Origin: Alphaproteobacteria bacterium
GTDB taxonomy: Bacteria; Pseudomonadota; Alphaproteobacteria; Micavibrionales; Micavibrionaceae
Direction of reading: 5' to 3'
Length of the DNA: 35,924 nucleotides
NCBI GenBank assembly: GCA_024279035.1
Contig: JAJRSA010000029.1
Location: forward strand, 1 to 35,924
In this document: piece by piece, positions 26,215-34,733 of the stretch
How positions within the stretch are numbered: the first letter of the stretch is position 1
Layout: each line of letters begins with the position of its first letter
The notes under the pieces: model-generated
The model's database searches: none
Seen by the model: the letters and a program-made list of their open reading frames with translations, nothing else
What the model was told of the DNA's origin: nothing
Made by a program: the position numbers and the translations under genes

Positions 26215-27159
26215 TCATCCCTGCGGGAAAATTTTGGCGGCGAGTGCCTTATCTCGAAAACGAACACCGTCGATTTGGACGGTTTCCAGATCATTCATGA
26301 TATGAAAGAAATGAGCTTGGTTAATGTCATCTGGAATGGTACAAAAATCTGGATTTGTGAGCATATGATCAACATCTTTAAGGTAGGGAAGATGGTTTTG
26401 TACATCTTGGGCTTTGAGACGGCCTTTTCCGAAAGGCGTGCCTAAATTCTGGGTCAAGAGTATTTCATCAAGGGCGGCTAACGTTGTAGAGTCTGTTTCA
26501 TTAATACGGTCTTTGGCCATAAACCATTGGCGGAATGTATGAAGAAGTGCATCCATGTGTGAATTGTGCTCGCCCTGATTTTCATCAATCTCTTGGAAAA
26601 CCATGGCCATATCCCCATTTTCACTCCCCATAAGGGTGCGCCAAAGATCCCGTTGTCCTGCAACACGAAGTTCCCATGTGACACATACGGTAAAGCTCTC
26701 AATATCTGCAGAGCGGATCTTTTCCCATTTGAGCCAGTCTTCAGGCACTAATGTTTCATAGAGATCAAAATGATGATCTTCATACCATACATCCCGCAGG
26801 GCACGGATTGTATTTAAGAGCAGATTGTAACGGCTATGTGACTTTTTCATCAGAGAGGGAAGGATGAGAACATTCTCTTCCACATCAATTCTATAAGATT
26901 CGGCTGTCCCCTTTGATAGGACAACAGACCACCCCTTTTGATCGATCTCTTTCATTAAAGCGTTTAATGTTGGACTGTGCGAGAGAAGGGATGATATCCA
27001 TGTCATAATTGTTTGTGGAGAAGATTGACGAGATGGAGCGCGCACTTTTGTTTGATCGCTTTGAGACATAGATGTCCACAGCCTCCCAAGGCACAAGGAA
27101 TCTTGATAAATAGCCTGTGTGTGTGTCTTTACAATAGGGTGTGGATTTATATCATCCAT
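26215..27159 (-). CDS. Unknown protein, paralogue of the gene at 27221-28483
   Basis: A cytosolic-looking protein of about 314 residues. It shares with its neighbour a region of the form LLNTIRALRDVW ... SADIESFTVCVTWELRVAG-RDLW, aligning with LMASAELRRVWQ ... EADANAFMVRIAWELKLAH-TEAW. From memory this resembles the DUF6782 group, described as putative metallopeptidases, but no HExxH or other metal site is visible. I place the start at ATG 27159 with GGAG five bases upstream; the frame continues to ATG 27318, which would overlap the upstream gene by 98 bases. Confidence 0.6.
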   Translation of the reverse strand: MDDINPHPIVKTHTQAIYQDSLCLGRLWTSMSQSDQTKVRAPSRQSSPQTIMTWISSLLSHSPTLNALMKEIDQKGWSVVLSKGTAESYRIDVEENVLILPSLMKKSHSRYNLLLNTIRALRDVWYEDHHFDLYETLVPEDWLKWEKIRSADIESFTVCVTWELRVAGQRDLWRTLMGSENGDMAMVFQEIDENQGEHNSHMDALLHTFRQWFMAKDRINETDSTTLAALDEILLTQNLGTPFGKGRLKAQDVQNHLPYLKDVDHMLTNPDFCTIPDDINQAHFFHIMNDLETVQIDGVRFRDKALAAKIFPQG

Positions 27160-27220
27160 AGTGTCTCCAGATATAAAAGTCATATCAAAAGAGGTAGGCC
27201 TTTGACAAGACTCAATATTT

Positions 27221-28483
27221 TTAGTGTTCTTGACGAGAAAAGGGAAGGATTTCACAGTCTCCTGATATTCGACCCGTTTTTGAGTGTGTTTGGGGGAATT
27301 GGATGATATCCGCTTCATAAATGTGCTGTCCTTTGTCTAAATGTGATGAGGTGCCATCAAGAGAGCTATCCATTTGCAAGTCCTGTTCCGCTATCAATTC
27401 TGCCTGTGCAAAAGAACTCTCGAACTTCACAAACCATAGGAAATTAGCGTTAGAGCGATCACGCACTTCAGAGAAAATAGGATCTTCAATGAGGAGCTGA
27501 ATATGAGGAGCAAGGTAATTATTGCCGTATGGATTTTCTCCAAGGGCATAAATCACCTCGATCAAGGCTTGACGCGATAAATCCTGTGAATGGGCAAACC
27601 CTTCTGGTGCTTGTCCCGCCAGCATGCGTTGAATCAGTGTTCTGTCATGTTTACGACAGCGCTCTGAGAGAAACCATGCTTCTACGATACTCAGTAACGC
27701 TTTCCCATTATTGGCTGCACGAAAATCTGTACAGGCTTCTTGCGCAAAAGAGCGCCCCAAATCTGCAAAAGGAGAATGTTCAACCAAATGCCACGCTTCA
27801 GTGTGATGCGCTAATTTGAGCTCCCATGCAATACGGACCATAAACGCATTGGCATCAGCCTCTTGTAAACGATTAATCAAAATCCCATGATCAGGATAAA
27901 AGGCCATAGGATCCACCAAAGCCCCATTTTTATGTTGCCAGACACGGCGTAGTTCTGCGGAGGCCATGAGAATTTGATATCCCATTTCAAGAGAAGGATG
28001 AATAAATATCTTTCCAGCGTCCCGATCATATTCTGATATTTTAACATGAGACGAGTATTCAAGTTCAACCCCATGCGCCGTTGCATAGTCAATGAGTGTG
28101 TCCGCAAAACGGCTTTGTGTTAGAATGTTTATTAATGTTTGGAGAGAAGCCTCGTTTGGGAGTTCGGAGGTTACAAATTTAGCCTCTTTTAGAAAGAGAT
28201 CAGAAATAGATATTTCTTCCGTATGGAATTCCTTTGAAATGGCTTCGTAGGACACCATCTTGTGCTTAAGATCCTCAAGCTCTTCTGAAAATATTTCTAA
28301 GGAAAAATCCTCAAATAATCCATCTTCTTCAATGAGTTCATCTGTATCCATAAAAAATAATGGATCTGTCCCGATAAAGCTACATTTCACAGGTTGGTGA
28401 TTATTCAACGTATAGGCCGTGCGTGCACTTGCAAGAGGTGTAAGGTTGATTTCTATTTCTTGTGTTTCTGTTGGGCCATTCAT
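27221..28483 (-). CDS. Unknown protein, longer paralogue (DUF6782-like)
   Basis: A 420-residue protein with an acidic N-terminal 120 residues, a middle region shared with the downstream paralogue (IHPSLEMGYQILMASAELRRVWQ, then EADANAFMVRIAWELK), and a C-terminal tail with DIIQFPQT. The region around AELRRVWQ sits where a peptidase would carry its HExxH helix, but the histidines are missing. No signal peptide or membrane helix. No clear ribosome-binding site at 28483. Family name is from memory and low in confidence. Confidence 0.6.
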   Translation of the reverse strand: MNGPTETQEIEINLTPLASARTAYTLNNHQPVKCSFIGTDPLFFMDTDELIEEDGLFEDFSLEIFSEELEDLKHKMVSYEAISKEFHTEEISISDLFLKEAKFVTSELPNEASLQTLINILTQSRFADTLIDYATAHGVELEYSSHVKISEYDRDAGKIFIHPSLEMGYQILMASAELRRVWQHKNGALVDPMAFYPDHGILINRLQEADANAFMVRIAWELKLAHHTEAWHLVEHSPFADLGRSFAQEACTDFRAANNGKALLSIVEAWFLSERCRKHDRTLIQRMLAGQAPEGFAHSQDLSRQALIEVIYALGENPYGNNYLAPHIQLLIEDPIFSEVRDRSNANFLWFVKFESSFAQAELIAEQDLQMDSSLDGTSSHLDKGQHIYEADIIQFPQTHSKTGRISGDCEILPFSRQEH

Positions 28484-28786
28484 AACATGTATCTAATCTC
28501 GTTTTTAATATTTTCGCAGGTCTCCAAACACGAAGACCTTATAGTTCCTATTATCCCCTCAACTGGTTACTGAGACGTTAACAAAAACAGAAAGAGTGAA
28601 AAATTTTTCTTATATTAACCAATAGTTTACGTAAGTTAACAAAAACTTACTGATATTATTTGATTTATAGTGTTAAAATAAAAAATTATGTGGATGAGAG
28701 GTATGATCTGTCTTTGAATTTTAAAAGAATCACCTCATATTTATTACCAGTGTTTTAATATAGAATTTTACGAAAGAAGAGACCTC
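28484..28786. other. AT-rich regulatory gap before trxA
   Basis: About 300 bases between the divergent paralogue gene and trxA, with no gene. It contains a 12-base direct repeat GTTAACAAAAAC (28577-28588 and 28635-28646) and a palindrome GTAAGTT-AACAAA-AACTTAC (28631-28650) overlapping the second copy, which look like binding sites for a regulator. The candidate trxA promoter is weak: TTGAAT at 28714 and TATTTA at 28738. AAGAGA lies before the trxA ATG. Confidence 0.45.
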
Positions 28787-29107
28787 ATGGCTACACCCGT
28801 TTCAGATACAGAGTTTCAAAAAGAAGTTCTCGAGTCCACTCAACCTGTTATTGTTGATTTTTGGGCAGAATGGTGTGGGCCGTGTAAAGCCCTGATGCCT
28901 CTTGTTGAAGAATTAGCAAATGAGATGGGCGATAAGCTCAAAGTTGTGAAAGTCAATATCGATGAAAATCCTGAAGCCCCGACTAAATACGGCGTACGTG
29001 GTATTCCAACCCTCATGGTTTTTAAAAATGGAAAAGTGACCAATACAAAAGTAGGGGGCATGAGCAAATCCCAGCTTACCCAATGGGCGGAAGAGCAAAT
29101 CAGTTAA
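28787..29107 (+). CDS. trxA: Thioredoxin
   Basis: A 106-residue thioredoxin that reduces protein disulfides in the cytoplasm. The active site WCGPC (Trp29, Cys30, Cys33) is preceded by VIVDFWAE, and the cis-proline loop GIPTLMVF and FKNGKVTNTKVGG complete the fold. No signal peptide. It is followed directly by the small zinc-finger gene, whose ATG touches its stop, as is often seen in alphaproteobacteria. Confidence 0.96.
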   Translation: MATPVSDTEFQKEVLESTQPVIVDFWAEWCGPCKALMPLVEELANEMGDKLKVVKVNIDENPEAPTKYGVRGIPTLMVFKNGKVTNTKVGGMSKSQLTQWAEEQIS

Positions 29108-29278
29108 ATGAAGATGTCTACCCCAGAGATCATCACCCTTGATGAAAGTGCTGACGGAGTTTCTTGTGATGGAGGGATGGGCGCACTCGGTCATCCCACT
29201 GTCTATTATAGTTTTGATGGGAAAGAAAAACTCATTTGTGGCTATTGTGATCGTGAGTTTGTGAAAAGCTCGACCTAA
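29108..29278 (+). CDS. CHCC zinc-finger protein (NDUFS6-like)
   Basis: A 56-residue protein read from ATG 29108, directly after the trxA TAA (29105-29107). The ligand pattern Cys20-x8-His29-x14-Cys44-x2-Cys47, with GHPTVYYSF and ICGYCDREFV around it, is that of the zf-CHCC family, homologous to the zinc-binding domain of NDUFS6, a mitochondrial complex I accessory subunit. A second ATG at 29114 could also serve. It is cotranscribed with trxA by position. Confidence 0.85.
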   Translation: MKMSTPEIITLDESADGVSCDGGMGALGHPTVYYSFDGKEKLICGYCDREFVKSST

Positions 29279-29330
29279 GTTCCTCTCTTTTTTCTTTATT
29301 TAAATTCCATATTATGTTAGAAAGATCTTT

Positions 29331-29966
29331 ATGGATATTTTAATCAACGCACTTCTTCTTGCTGGAATTTTTGGGGTTGCTGTACTTTCTCCGGGCCCTG
29401 ATTTAATCATGGTCATTCGTAATGCCCTCTCATACGGGCGTTTGGCAGGGTTTTGGACAGCTCTTGGGCTTGGGTTTTCTATTTTTGTTCACGTGACCTA
29501 CACATCGTTAGGGCTTGCTACTCTTATTGCGCAATCTATTCTACTCTTTACAGTGATTAAAGTGATTGGAGCGGTCTATTTGATCTATATGGGGGTCAAG
29601 GCTCTGCGTTCCAAAGGCATAGACACTCTGGATGTGAAGACAATAGACTCAAAACAATCTTTATCTGCGTTCAAAGCATGGACACAAGGCTTTATCACGA
29701 ATCTCTTTAATCCAAAGGCCACCCTCTTCTTTTTGGCGTTATTTAGCCAATTCATACATCCAGATCATCCAGTTTGGGTCTACGGCGTGTATGGAGCTGT
29801 TTGTTTTAGTCTCATTGTTGTTTGGTTTTCTTTGGTCTCTCTCTTCCTGACCATTCCTTCAATCCGAGACATATTTATGCGCCTCTCAAAATGGGTTGAC
29901 CGCGTCTGCGGAACATTGTTTATTGCTTTAGGTATTAAATTGGCGTTGGCAAAAAATCCAAGTTAA
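29331..29966 (+). CDS. LysE/RhtB-family exporter
   Basis: A 211-residue inner-membrane protein with six hydrophobic segments and the family's start region VLSPGPDLIMVIRNALSYGRLAGFWTALGLG, followed by YLIYMGVKALRSK and GFITNLFNPKATLFFLALF. Members export amino acids such as homoserine, threonine or lysine; the substrate cannot be told here. It lies 15 bases upstream of lptB on the same strand and may be cotranscribed with it. Confidence 0.92.
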   Translation: MDILINALLLAGIFGVAVLSPGPDLIMVIRNALSYGRLAGFWTALGLGFSIFVHVTYTSLGLATLIAQSILLFTVIKVIGAVYLIYMGVKALRSKGIDTLDVKTIDSKQSLSAFKAWTQGFITNLFNPKATLFFLALFSQFIHPDHPVWVYGVYGAVCFSLIVVWFSLVSLFLTIPSIRDIFMRLSKWVDRVCGTLFIALGIKLALAKNPS

Positions 29967-29981
29967 GGGCGTATTCTGACT

Positions 29982-30737
29982 GTGACTCTCAAGACAAACC
30001 ATCTCAAGCCTGTCGAAAAAGGGCTGTATGCTGAGCATATTTCCAAGAGCTATAAGAAAAAGCCAGTGCTTCGAGATGTGTCTATGCATGTCCGCGCAGG
30101 AGAATCTGTGGCGCTATTGGGGCCAAATGGCGCAGGGAAAACAACCTGCTTTTATATTATGATGGGGCTTATTAAAGCCAATAACGGACATATTCTCTTG
30201 GATGGAAGCGATATTACACATTTACCGATGTATCAACGGGCGCGTCTCGGGATTGGATATCTCCCTCAAGAATCCTCTATCTTTCGTGGATTAAATGTCG
30301 AGGATAATATCCGTCTTGTTTTACAAGGGCAGGACATGCCCAAAGATCGGCAAGAGATTTTACTCGAAGAGCTCCTCGCTGAATTTTCTATTGGGCATTT
30401 ACGTCGGACACCCTCTGTGGCTTTGTCAGGGGGAGAACGTCGTCGCTGTGAGATTGCACGCGCCTTGGCAGCACGCCCGCAGTTCATTCTCCTTGATGAG
30501 CCCTTGGCTGGAATTGATCCCATCGCCGTGAGTGATATTCGAGACCTCATCGGACAGCTGAAGACACGAGGCATTGGAGTTTTGATTACAGACCATAATG
30601 TCCGAGATACGCTCGGCATTGTTGATCGCGCTTATATTCTCCATGACGGAAAAGTCCTTATGGAAGGCACAGCCGAAGAAATCGTCGCCGATGATGATGT
30701 CAGACAAGTGTATTTAGGTGAAGGCTTTTCACTGTAA
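29982..30737 (+). CDS. lptB: Lipopolysaccharide export ABC transporter ATP-binding protein
   Basis: LptB powers the LptB2FGC complex that extracts lipopolysaccharide from the inner membrane. The 251-residue protein has Walker A GPNGAGKT (47-54), Q-loop LPQESSIFRGL, signature LSGGERRR, Walker B FILLDEPLAGID and the H-loop DHNVRDTL. The LptB-specific PQE(S/A)SIFR and C-terminal YLGEGFSL support LptB over other branched-chain-type ATPases. The start is GTG 29982, as no in-frame ATG lies before the conserved region; AAGG is about 13 bases upstream. The lptA/lptC genes that often precede it are not in the window. Confidence 0.94.
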   Translation: MTLKTNHLKPVEKGLYAEHISKSYKKKPVLRDVSMHVRAGESVALLGPNGAGKTTCFYIMMGLIKANNGHILLDGSDITHLPMYQRARLGIGYLPQESSIFRGLNVEDNIRLVLQGQDMPKDRQEILLEELLAEFSIGHLRRTPSVALSGGERRRCEIARALAARPQFILLDEPLAGIDPIAVSDIRDLIGQLKTRGIGVLITDHNVRDTLGIVDRAYILHDGKVLMEGTAEEIVADDDVRQVYLGEGFSL

Positions 30738-30767
30738 ATTTAGAGTGGGCGTGATAGACTCCCTTTT

Positions 30768-32207
30768 ATGAACACACCGCCTCGACTCGATCTTAGACAG
30801 ACCCAATCTCAAACGCTGGTGATGAACCAGCAGATGCAACAGGCGATTAAACTTTTGCAACTCTCGAATTTAGAACTCTCCGAGTATTTAGATAAAGAGT
30901 TGGAAGATAATCCTTTGCTCGAGCGTGATGAGTCTCACCCTGAATTAGATAAAGAGCCAGAACAGGACAATCCAGAGAAGGAAGACACAGACCCTCCTCT
31001 CATGGATTTTGATGCAGGCTCTGCCCATGTTGACTCTTCTCACGGTTCAACCCATAAAAACTCGATTATGGGGTCTACAGACAATATCCTTGAAAACACA
31101 ATTTCAGATAAAAAGACACTCAGAGAGCATCTTCTAGAACAAGTGCATATGAGCTTCAAAGACCCACGAGACAGGATAATAGGCGCTTTATTGATTGAAC
31201 AGCTTGATGAGTCTGGTTATCTCCGAGATGAGCCTAATCATCTAGCCCAGCGCTTGGGATGCTCAATCGAGCGGATTACAAACCTTCTTCCACAACTCAA
31301 ACAGTGTGATCCCACGGGCATTTTCGCCAAAGACCTAACAGAATGCTTGGCGCTTCAATTGGACGAGAAGAAGCTCCTTGGAGCGGGAATGAAAAAGCTT
31401 TTGGAGAATCTTCATCTTTTGGGAGAGCATGATTATAAACAACTCTCTCATCTCTGTGGAGTGGAAGAAGATATTGTCAAAGAAATGGCAGAAGATATAA
31501 GAACATTGCGCCCTAAACCCAGCATTGATTTTGATCATTCTGTGACACAAACCATTGTCCCAGATGTCCTCATGAAAAAATTGCCTCGTGATCTTGGTGG
31601 GGGATGGAAAGTAGAACTCAACAGCGACACCCTCCCTCGTGTTTTGGTCAATCGGGACTATTACACGACTGTCTTGAGCCAAACCTCAGATAAAAAAGAC
31701 AAATCCTATTTAAGTGAAAAAATGCAAGCGGCAAGCTGGTTAGTCCGTGCTCTAGATCAACGCGCCCAAACAATTTTGAAAGTGGCCGCCAGTATTATTG
31801 AAGAGCAAAACCCGTTCTTTCTCTATGGAATCGAGTTCTTAAAGCCCATGGTACTTAAAGATATCGCCAAAGACATAAATATGCATGAAAGTACAATCAG
31901 TCGGGTCACGAATAATAAATATATAGGCACATCACGGGGGATCTTTGAACTGAAATTTTTCTTCTCTTCTTCTATCTCTTCCGTAGATGGAGGGGCGGAC
32001 TATTCCTCCGAAGCCGTCAAAGCCAAAATCAAAATCTTGATTGATGCAGAAGAAATAAAAACCATCCTCTCTGATGACGCCCTCGTCAAAGCCCTCAAAT
32101 TAGAGGGCATAGAGATCGCCCGTCGTACTGTCGCAAAATACCGTGAAGCAATGAATATTCCCTCTTCCGTTCAGCGCAGACGTGTGAAAAAGAATGTGGA
32201 GAGATAA
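30768..32207 (+). CDS. rpoN: RNA polymerase sigma-54 factor
   Basis: Sigma-54 directs polymerase to -24/-12 promoters and needs an AAA+ activator. The 479-residue protein has the Gln-rich region I (LRQTQSQTLVMNQQMQQAIKLL), an acidic variable region II, the core-binding region III, the helix-turn-helix part (MVLKDIAKDINMHESTISRVTNNKY) and the RpoN box ARRTVAKYRE (451-460). The usual activators and the neighbours hpf and ptsN are not present downstream. It starts 30 bases after lptB. Confidence 0.96.
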   Translation: MNTPPRLDLRQTQSQTLVMNQQMQQAIKLLQLSNLELSEYLDKELEDNPLLERDESHPELDKEPEQDNPEKEDTDPPLMDFDAGSAHVDSSHGSTHKNSIMGSTDNILENTISDKKTLREHLLEQVHMSFKDPRDRIIGALLIEQLDESGYLRDEPNHLAQRLGCSIERITNLLPQLKQCDPTGIFAKDLTECLALQLDEKKLLGAGMKKLLENLHLLGEHDYKQLSHLCGVEEDIVKEMAEDIRTLRPKPSIDFDHSVTQTIVPDVLMKKLPRDLGGGWKVELNSDTLPRVLVNRDYYTTVLSQTSDKKDKSYLSEKMQAASWLVRALDQRAQTILKVAASIIEEQNPFFLYGIEFLKPMVLKDIAKDINMHESTISRVTNNKYIGTSRGIFELKFFFSSSISSVDGGADYSSEAVKAKIKILIDAEEIKTILSDDALVKALKLEGIEIARRTVAKYREAMNIPSSVQRRRVKKNVER

Positions 32208-32219
32208 GCTCTGAGTGTT

Positions 32220-33503
32220 TTAGGGTGTAACCATTGCTAAGTCAGGGGTTTTCGAGAAAGTCATAAGATTAAACATCTTTCCTGTTTGCTCTTTGGTCGT
32301 ATTGACAGCAAAATCAAACATTGTTCGAATGGAGGCTTTCCTTTCCGTGGATATATTCTCTGCAAATTCACATACCCTCAGTTTAGAGCTACACACAGCG
32401 TTCATATTGACACTGGAAAGCTCAAGCTTTATTTGCGCTTCAGTGCTTAGATCAAGTGTTTTAGCCATTCCATGTTTAACGAGTGTTTTCATATCTTCGA
32501 TGGATTTTGGATGCCCTTTTTCGACAAGTTCTTCCAGTTTATCCAGTCCTAAATCGAAATCTTTTGAAAATCCATATCTTCCATTCAAAAGGCCAATGGC
32601 CGCATCATTTCCAGCTTGAGGATCACCCGCTGCAGATCTGTCTAGAATGTCTTGGGCTTGTGGTTTTAAATTATCCAGTGTGGAGAGCTCTTCCTCAATG
32701 GTCAGATTGTCCAGTAATCCCATTGTTTCAAGAATTTTAACATCTTTCATGGCCTGAAGATTGCCCAGATCTGCTGCCTTTTTCATTAATTGTGCGCCAA
32801 GCTCTTTATTCTCTGCAAAGTCCAGCTTTTCGTTTAAGAGACCATAGGCCACATCTTTCAAAGCTTGAGGGTTTCCAGCAAGTGCTTTATCTCTTAATGC
32901 ATCATTTCCTGTAAGCGTCGCCAGTTGTTCCATGGGTGTTGGAGAGACTGTAATCTCTGGTTCTAGATCTTCAACCTGTTGGAGAAGCTCTGTAGTTTCT
33001 TCAATAATAGGAGGGTTAATCTCAACAATGGCAGGTTTTTCCATGAGTGGGTTTTGAAGTTCTTGGGGTGATTTAGGTATATTTACTCTAAATTTAGGAA
33101 GCCAGTTTTTAAAAGAAGTGACGACTGTATTTTTCATTTCTTTGATCTGGTCTATATAGGGAGATACATGAGGGAGAATTTTTTCAGCAAGCATGCCCCC
33201 GATCCCTCTAATTTCTTCAAAATTAACACCGATGGCCATGCTTGCCCCGAGGCCAGCACTGTTTCTGAAAGATTGTCGTGTTAATTCTTTGAATTGTCCC
33301 CAGTGTGTGTCTTCTTTTTTATAGTAAGCCTCTTTATCGAGGAGTGTTTTCCCAACCCCGTATGTAAAGGCTAATCCTCCGATAACCAATCCTGCGCCAC
33401 TTGCCTGTGCCGCGGCATTAAAGGCCATCTTAATCCCCACCCCAAGGGCAATCCCCCCAGAAAATTTTAACCCTGTTTTTATATGTGATCGTGTGAGTTT
33501 CAT
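32220..33503 (-). CDS. Membrane-associated Sel1-repeat-like protein
   Basis: A 427-residue protein. The first 65 residues have Gly/Ala-rich hydrophobic stretches (FSGGIALGVGIKMAFNAAAQ and AGLVIGGLAFTYGVGKT), possibly two membrane helices without a cleavage site. A Pro-rich linker (about 140-190) leads to two degenerate Sel1-like repeat units: AGNPQALKDVAYGLLN ... AADLGNLQAMKDV and AGDPQAGNDAAIGLLN ... VEKGHPKSIEDM. The C-terminus has a Cys-containing segment (VCSSKLRVCEF). Sel1 repeats mediate protein contacts. I cannot assign a process. It converges with rpoN across 12 bases. Confidence 0.65.
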   Translation of the reverse strand: MKLTRSHIKTGLKFSGGIALGVGIKMAFNAAAQASGAGLVIGGLAFTYGVGKTLLDKEAYYKKEDTHWGQFKELTRQSFRNSAGLGASMAIGVNFEEIRGIGGMLAEKILPHVSPYIDQIKEMKNTVVTSFKNWLPKFRVNIPKSPQELQNPLMEKPAIVEINPPIIEETTELLQQVEDLEPEITVSPTPMEQLATLTGNDALRDKALAGNPQALKDVAYGLLNEKLDFAENKELGAQLMKKAADLGNLQAMKDVKILETMGLLDNLTIEEELSTLDNLKPQAQDILDRSAAGDPQAGNDAAIGLLNGRYGFSKDFDLGLDKLEELVEKGHPKSIEDMKTLVKHGMAKTLDLSTEAQIKLELSSVNMNAVCSSKLRVCEFAENISTERKASIRTMFDFAVNTTKEQTGKMFNLMTFSKTPDLAMVTP

Positions 33504-33699
33504 CTCTTCATTGTCCTATTGTTAAATGACATAAAAAATTAATTGAAATCTTATACATATAACAAAACAAAAAAGCAAGGAAAAAACACCCTCAAAAATA
33601 TTTTACAGAGAATGTATTATTAATCTTGACATATGGATTTGATCCTATTATCAATCGCCCAAGTAAAATAATTTAATGTGTACATATAAGGATATTATT

Positions 33700-34614
33700 A
33701 TGAATAAATTTTTAATAACAACATTGTTTTTGGCGTCTACAAATAGTGCAATGGCGGGGGAGAAGCCTAAGCCACCAGTAAACAAGAACATCCTTCAAAA
33801 CACCAATGTTGTCCAACAGGGAACAGTTGTTGGTGTGAAAATACTGCAAGAGCAGGCCTCTAAGTCATTCATTCAAGATTCAGGTAATAGTAGATCTAAG
33901 TCATTCATTCAAGATTCAGGTAATAGTAGATCTAAGTCATTCATTCAAGATTCAGGTAATAGTGAATTAAAAATTGTTGATCACAGTGTCGTAAAGCCAG
34001 TGGCCATTGTTAAAGATGTGAAAACTGGAGATCAAATTGTTAATGATGGAGATGTAATAATTGATGGAGATACCTATAAATCTTCAAAGATCCCAGTTTC
34101 TACTGCATTTGCTAGTGCTCCTTCCTTTAATACTGCACACCCTTGTGGTGGCGCTTACAGTGGAGCTGTAGGTGTCCAATTGACAGGGGTAGGTCTTTCT
34201 GGTAGTGGAGGAGAGTCTGAGCCTGGAGGGTATGTCAATAAAGAGACAGGACTGACTGATATAGACATAGCCCATCTTAAGCCAGCGAAAAGGATATCAC
34301 ATTTAGAGGACATAGATGATAAAGGAATATGTGGGACTTCGGGGGAAGTTGGTAACATTAAGGCACGTGAAGCGAATATAGAGGCCATTAAAACTACAGC
34401 AGCATCGAATGCCATGCATGACATTATAGTGCAAGACTATAGGTCTAACTGTACCCGTTTGGGGGGCGGTAAGGGATATCAGGGAGAGGAGAGTGAGTGT
34501 ACAAAAAAAGTTCAGAGCGCTTGGGCGTTTGTAACAGGCAATGCTTACGACGTTGAAGATGCTGAGGTTGCCAAAGTTACTATTTTAGAGCCACAAGCAC
34601 CTAAGCTTCAATAA
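33700..34614 (+). CDS. Secreted protein with perfect 12-residue tandem repeats
   Basis: A protein of about 304 residues with a signal peptide (NKFLITTLFLASTNSAMA, cleavage before Gly-Glu-Lys). Three copies of SKSFIQDSGNSR follow after about 50 residues; the third ends in SE. The rest has a Gly-rich stretch (about GVQLTGVGLSGSGGESEPGG) and four Cys that could pair (in HPCGG, GICGT, SNCTR and SECTK). No family recognised. The start at 33700 has AAGGA eight bases upstream and begins the signal peptide; a frame open from 33676 adds eight residues and lacks a good site. A terminator follows the stop. Confidence 0.75.
   Translation: MNKFLITTLFLASTNSAMAGEKPKPPVNKNILQNTNVVQQGTVVGVKILQEQASKSFIQDSGNSRSKSFIQDSGNSRSKSFIQDSGNSELKIVDHSVVKPVAIVKDVKTGDQIVNDGDVIIDGDTYKSSKIPVSTAFASAPSFNTAHPCGGAYSGAVGVQLTGVGLSGSGGESEPGGYVNKETGLTDIDIAHLKPAKRISHLEDIDDKGICGTSGEVGNIKAREANIEAIKTTAASNAMHDIIVQDYRSNCTRLGGGKGYQGEESECTKKVQSAWAFVTGNAYDVEDAEVAKVTILEPQAPKLQ
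33859..33966 (+). repeat. Three tandem copies of a 36-base repeat
   Basis: The unit starts TCTAAGTCATTCATTCAAGA and has a period of 36 bases (copies start at 33859, 33895 and 33931). Copies are identical at the DNA level except for the last few bases of the third. The period is a multiple of three, so gain or loss of units keeps the reading frame. Confidence 0.93.
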
Positions 34615-34634
34615 ACTACTCGTTGATATCACTT

Positions 34635-34670
34635 AAAAAACACCTTTCGAGCATTTTGAAGGTGTTTTTT
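34635..34670 (+). terminator. Rho-independent terminator after the repeat protein gene
   Basis: A stem of 12 base pairs (34635-34646 AAAAAACACCTT with 34659-34670) closes a 12-base loop; the right arm ends in six T residues followed by ATT. It lies 20 bases after the stop at 34614. Confidence 0.8.
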
Positions 34671-34733
34671 ATTGACTTAATATTTAAAATCATATAATAA
34701 ATTATGTATATTTAATTGAGAGCTAAAAATAGA

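Noticed and set aside
33626-33654. TTGACA as -35 of the repeat-protein gene
   Set aside because: The good -10 (TATTAT) is only 14 bases away and the hexamer at 17 bases (TTATCA) is weak; a promoter is probably here but cannot be placed.
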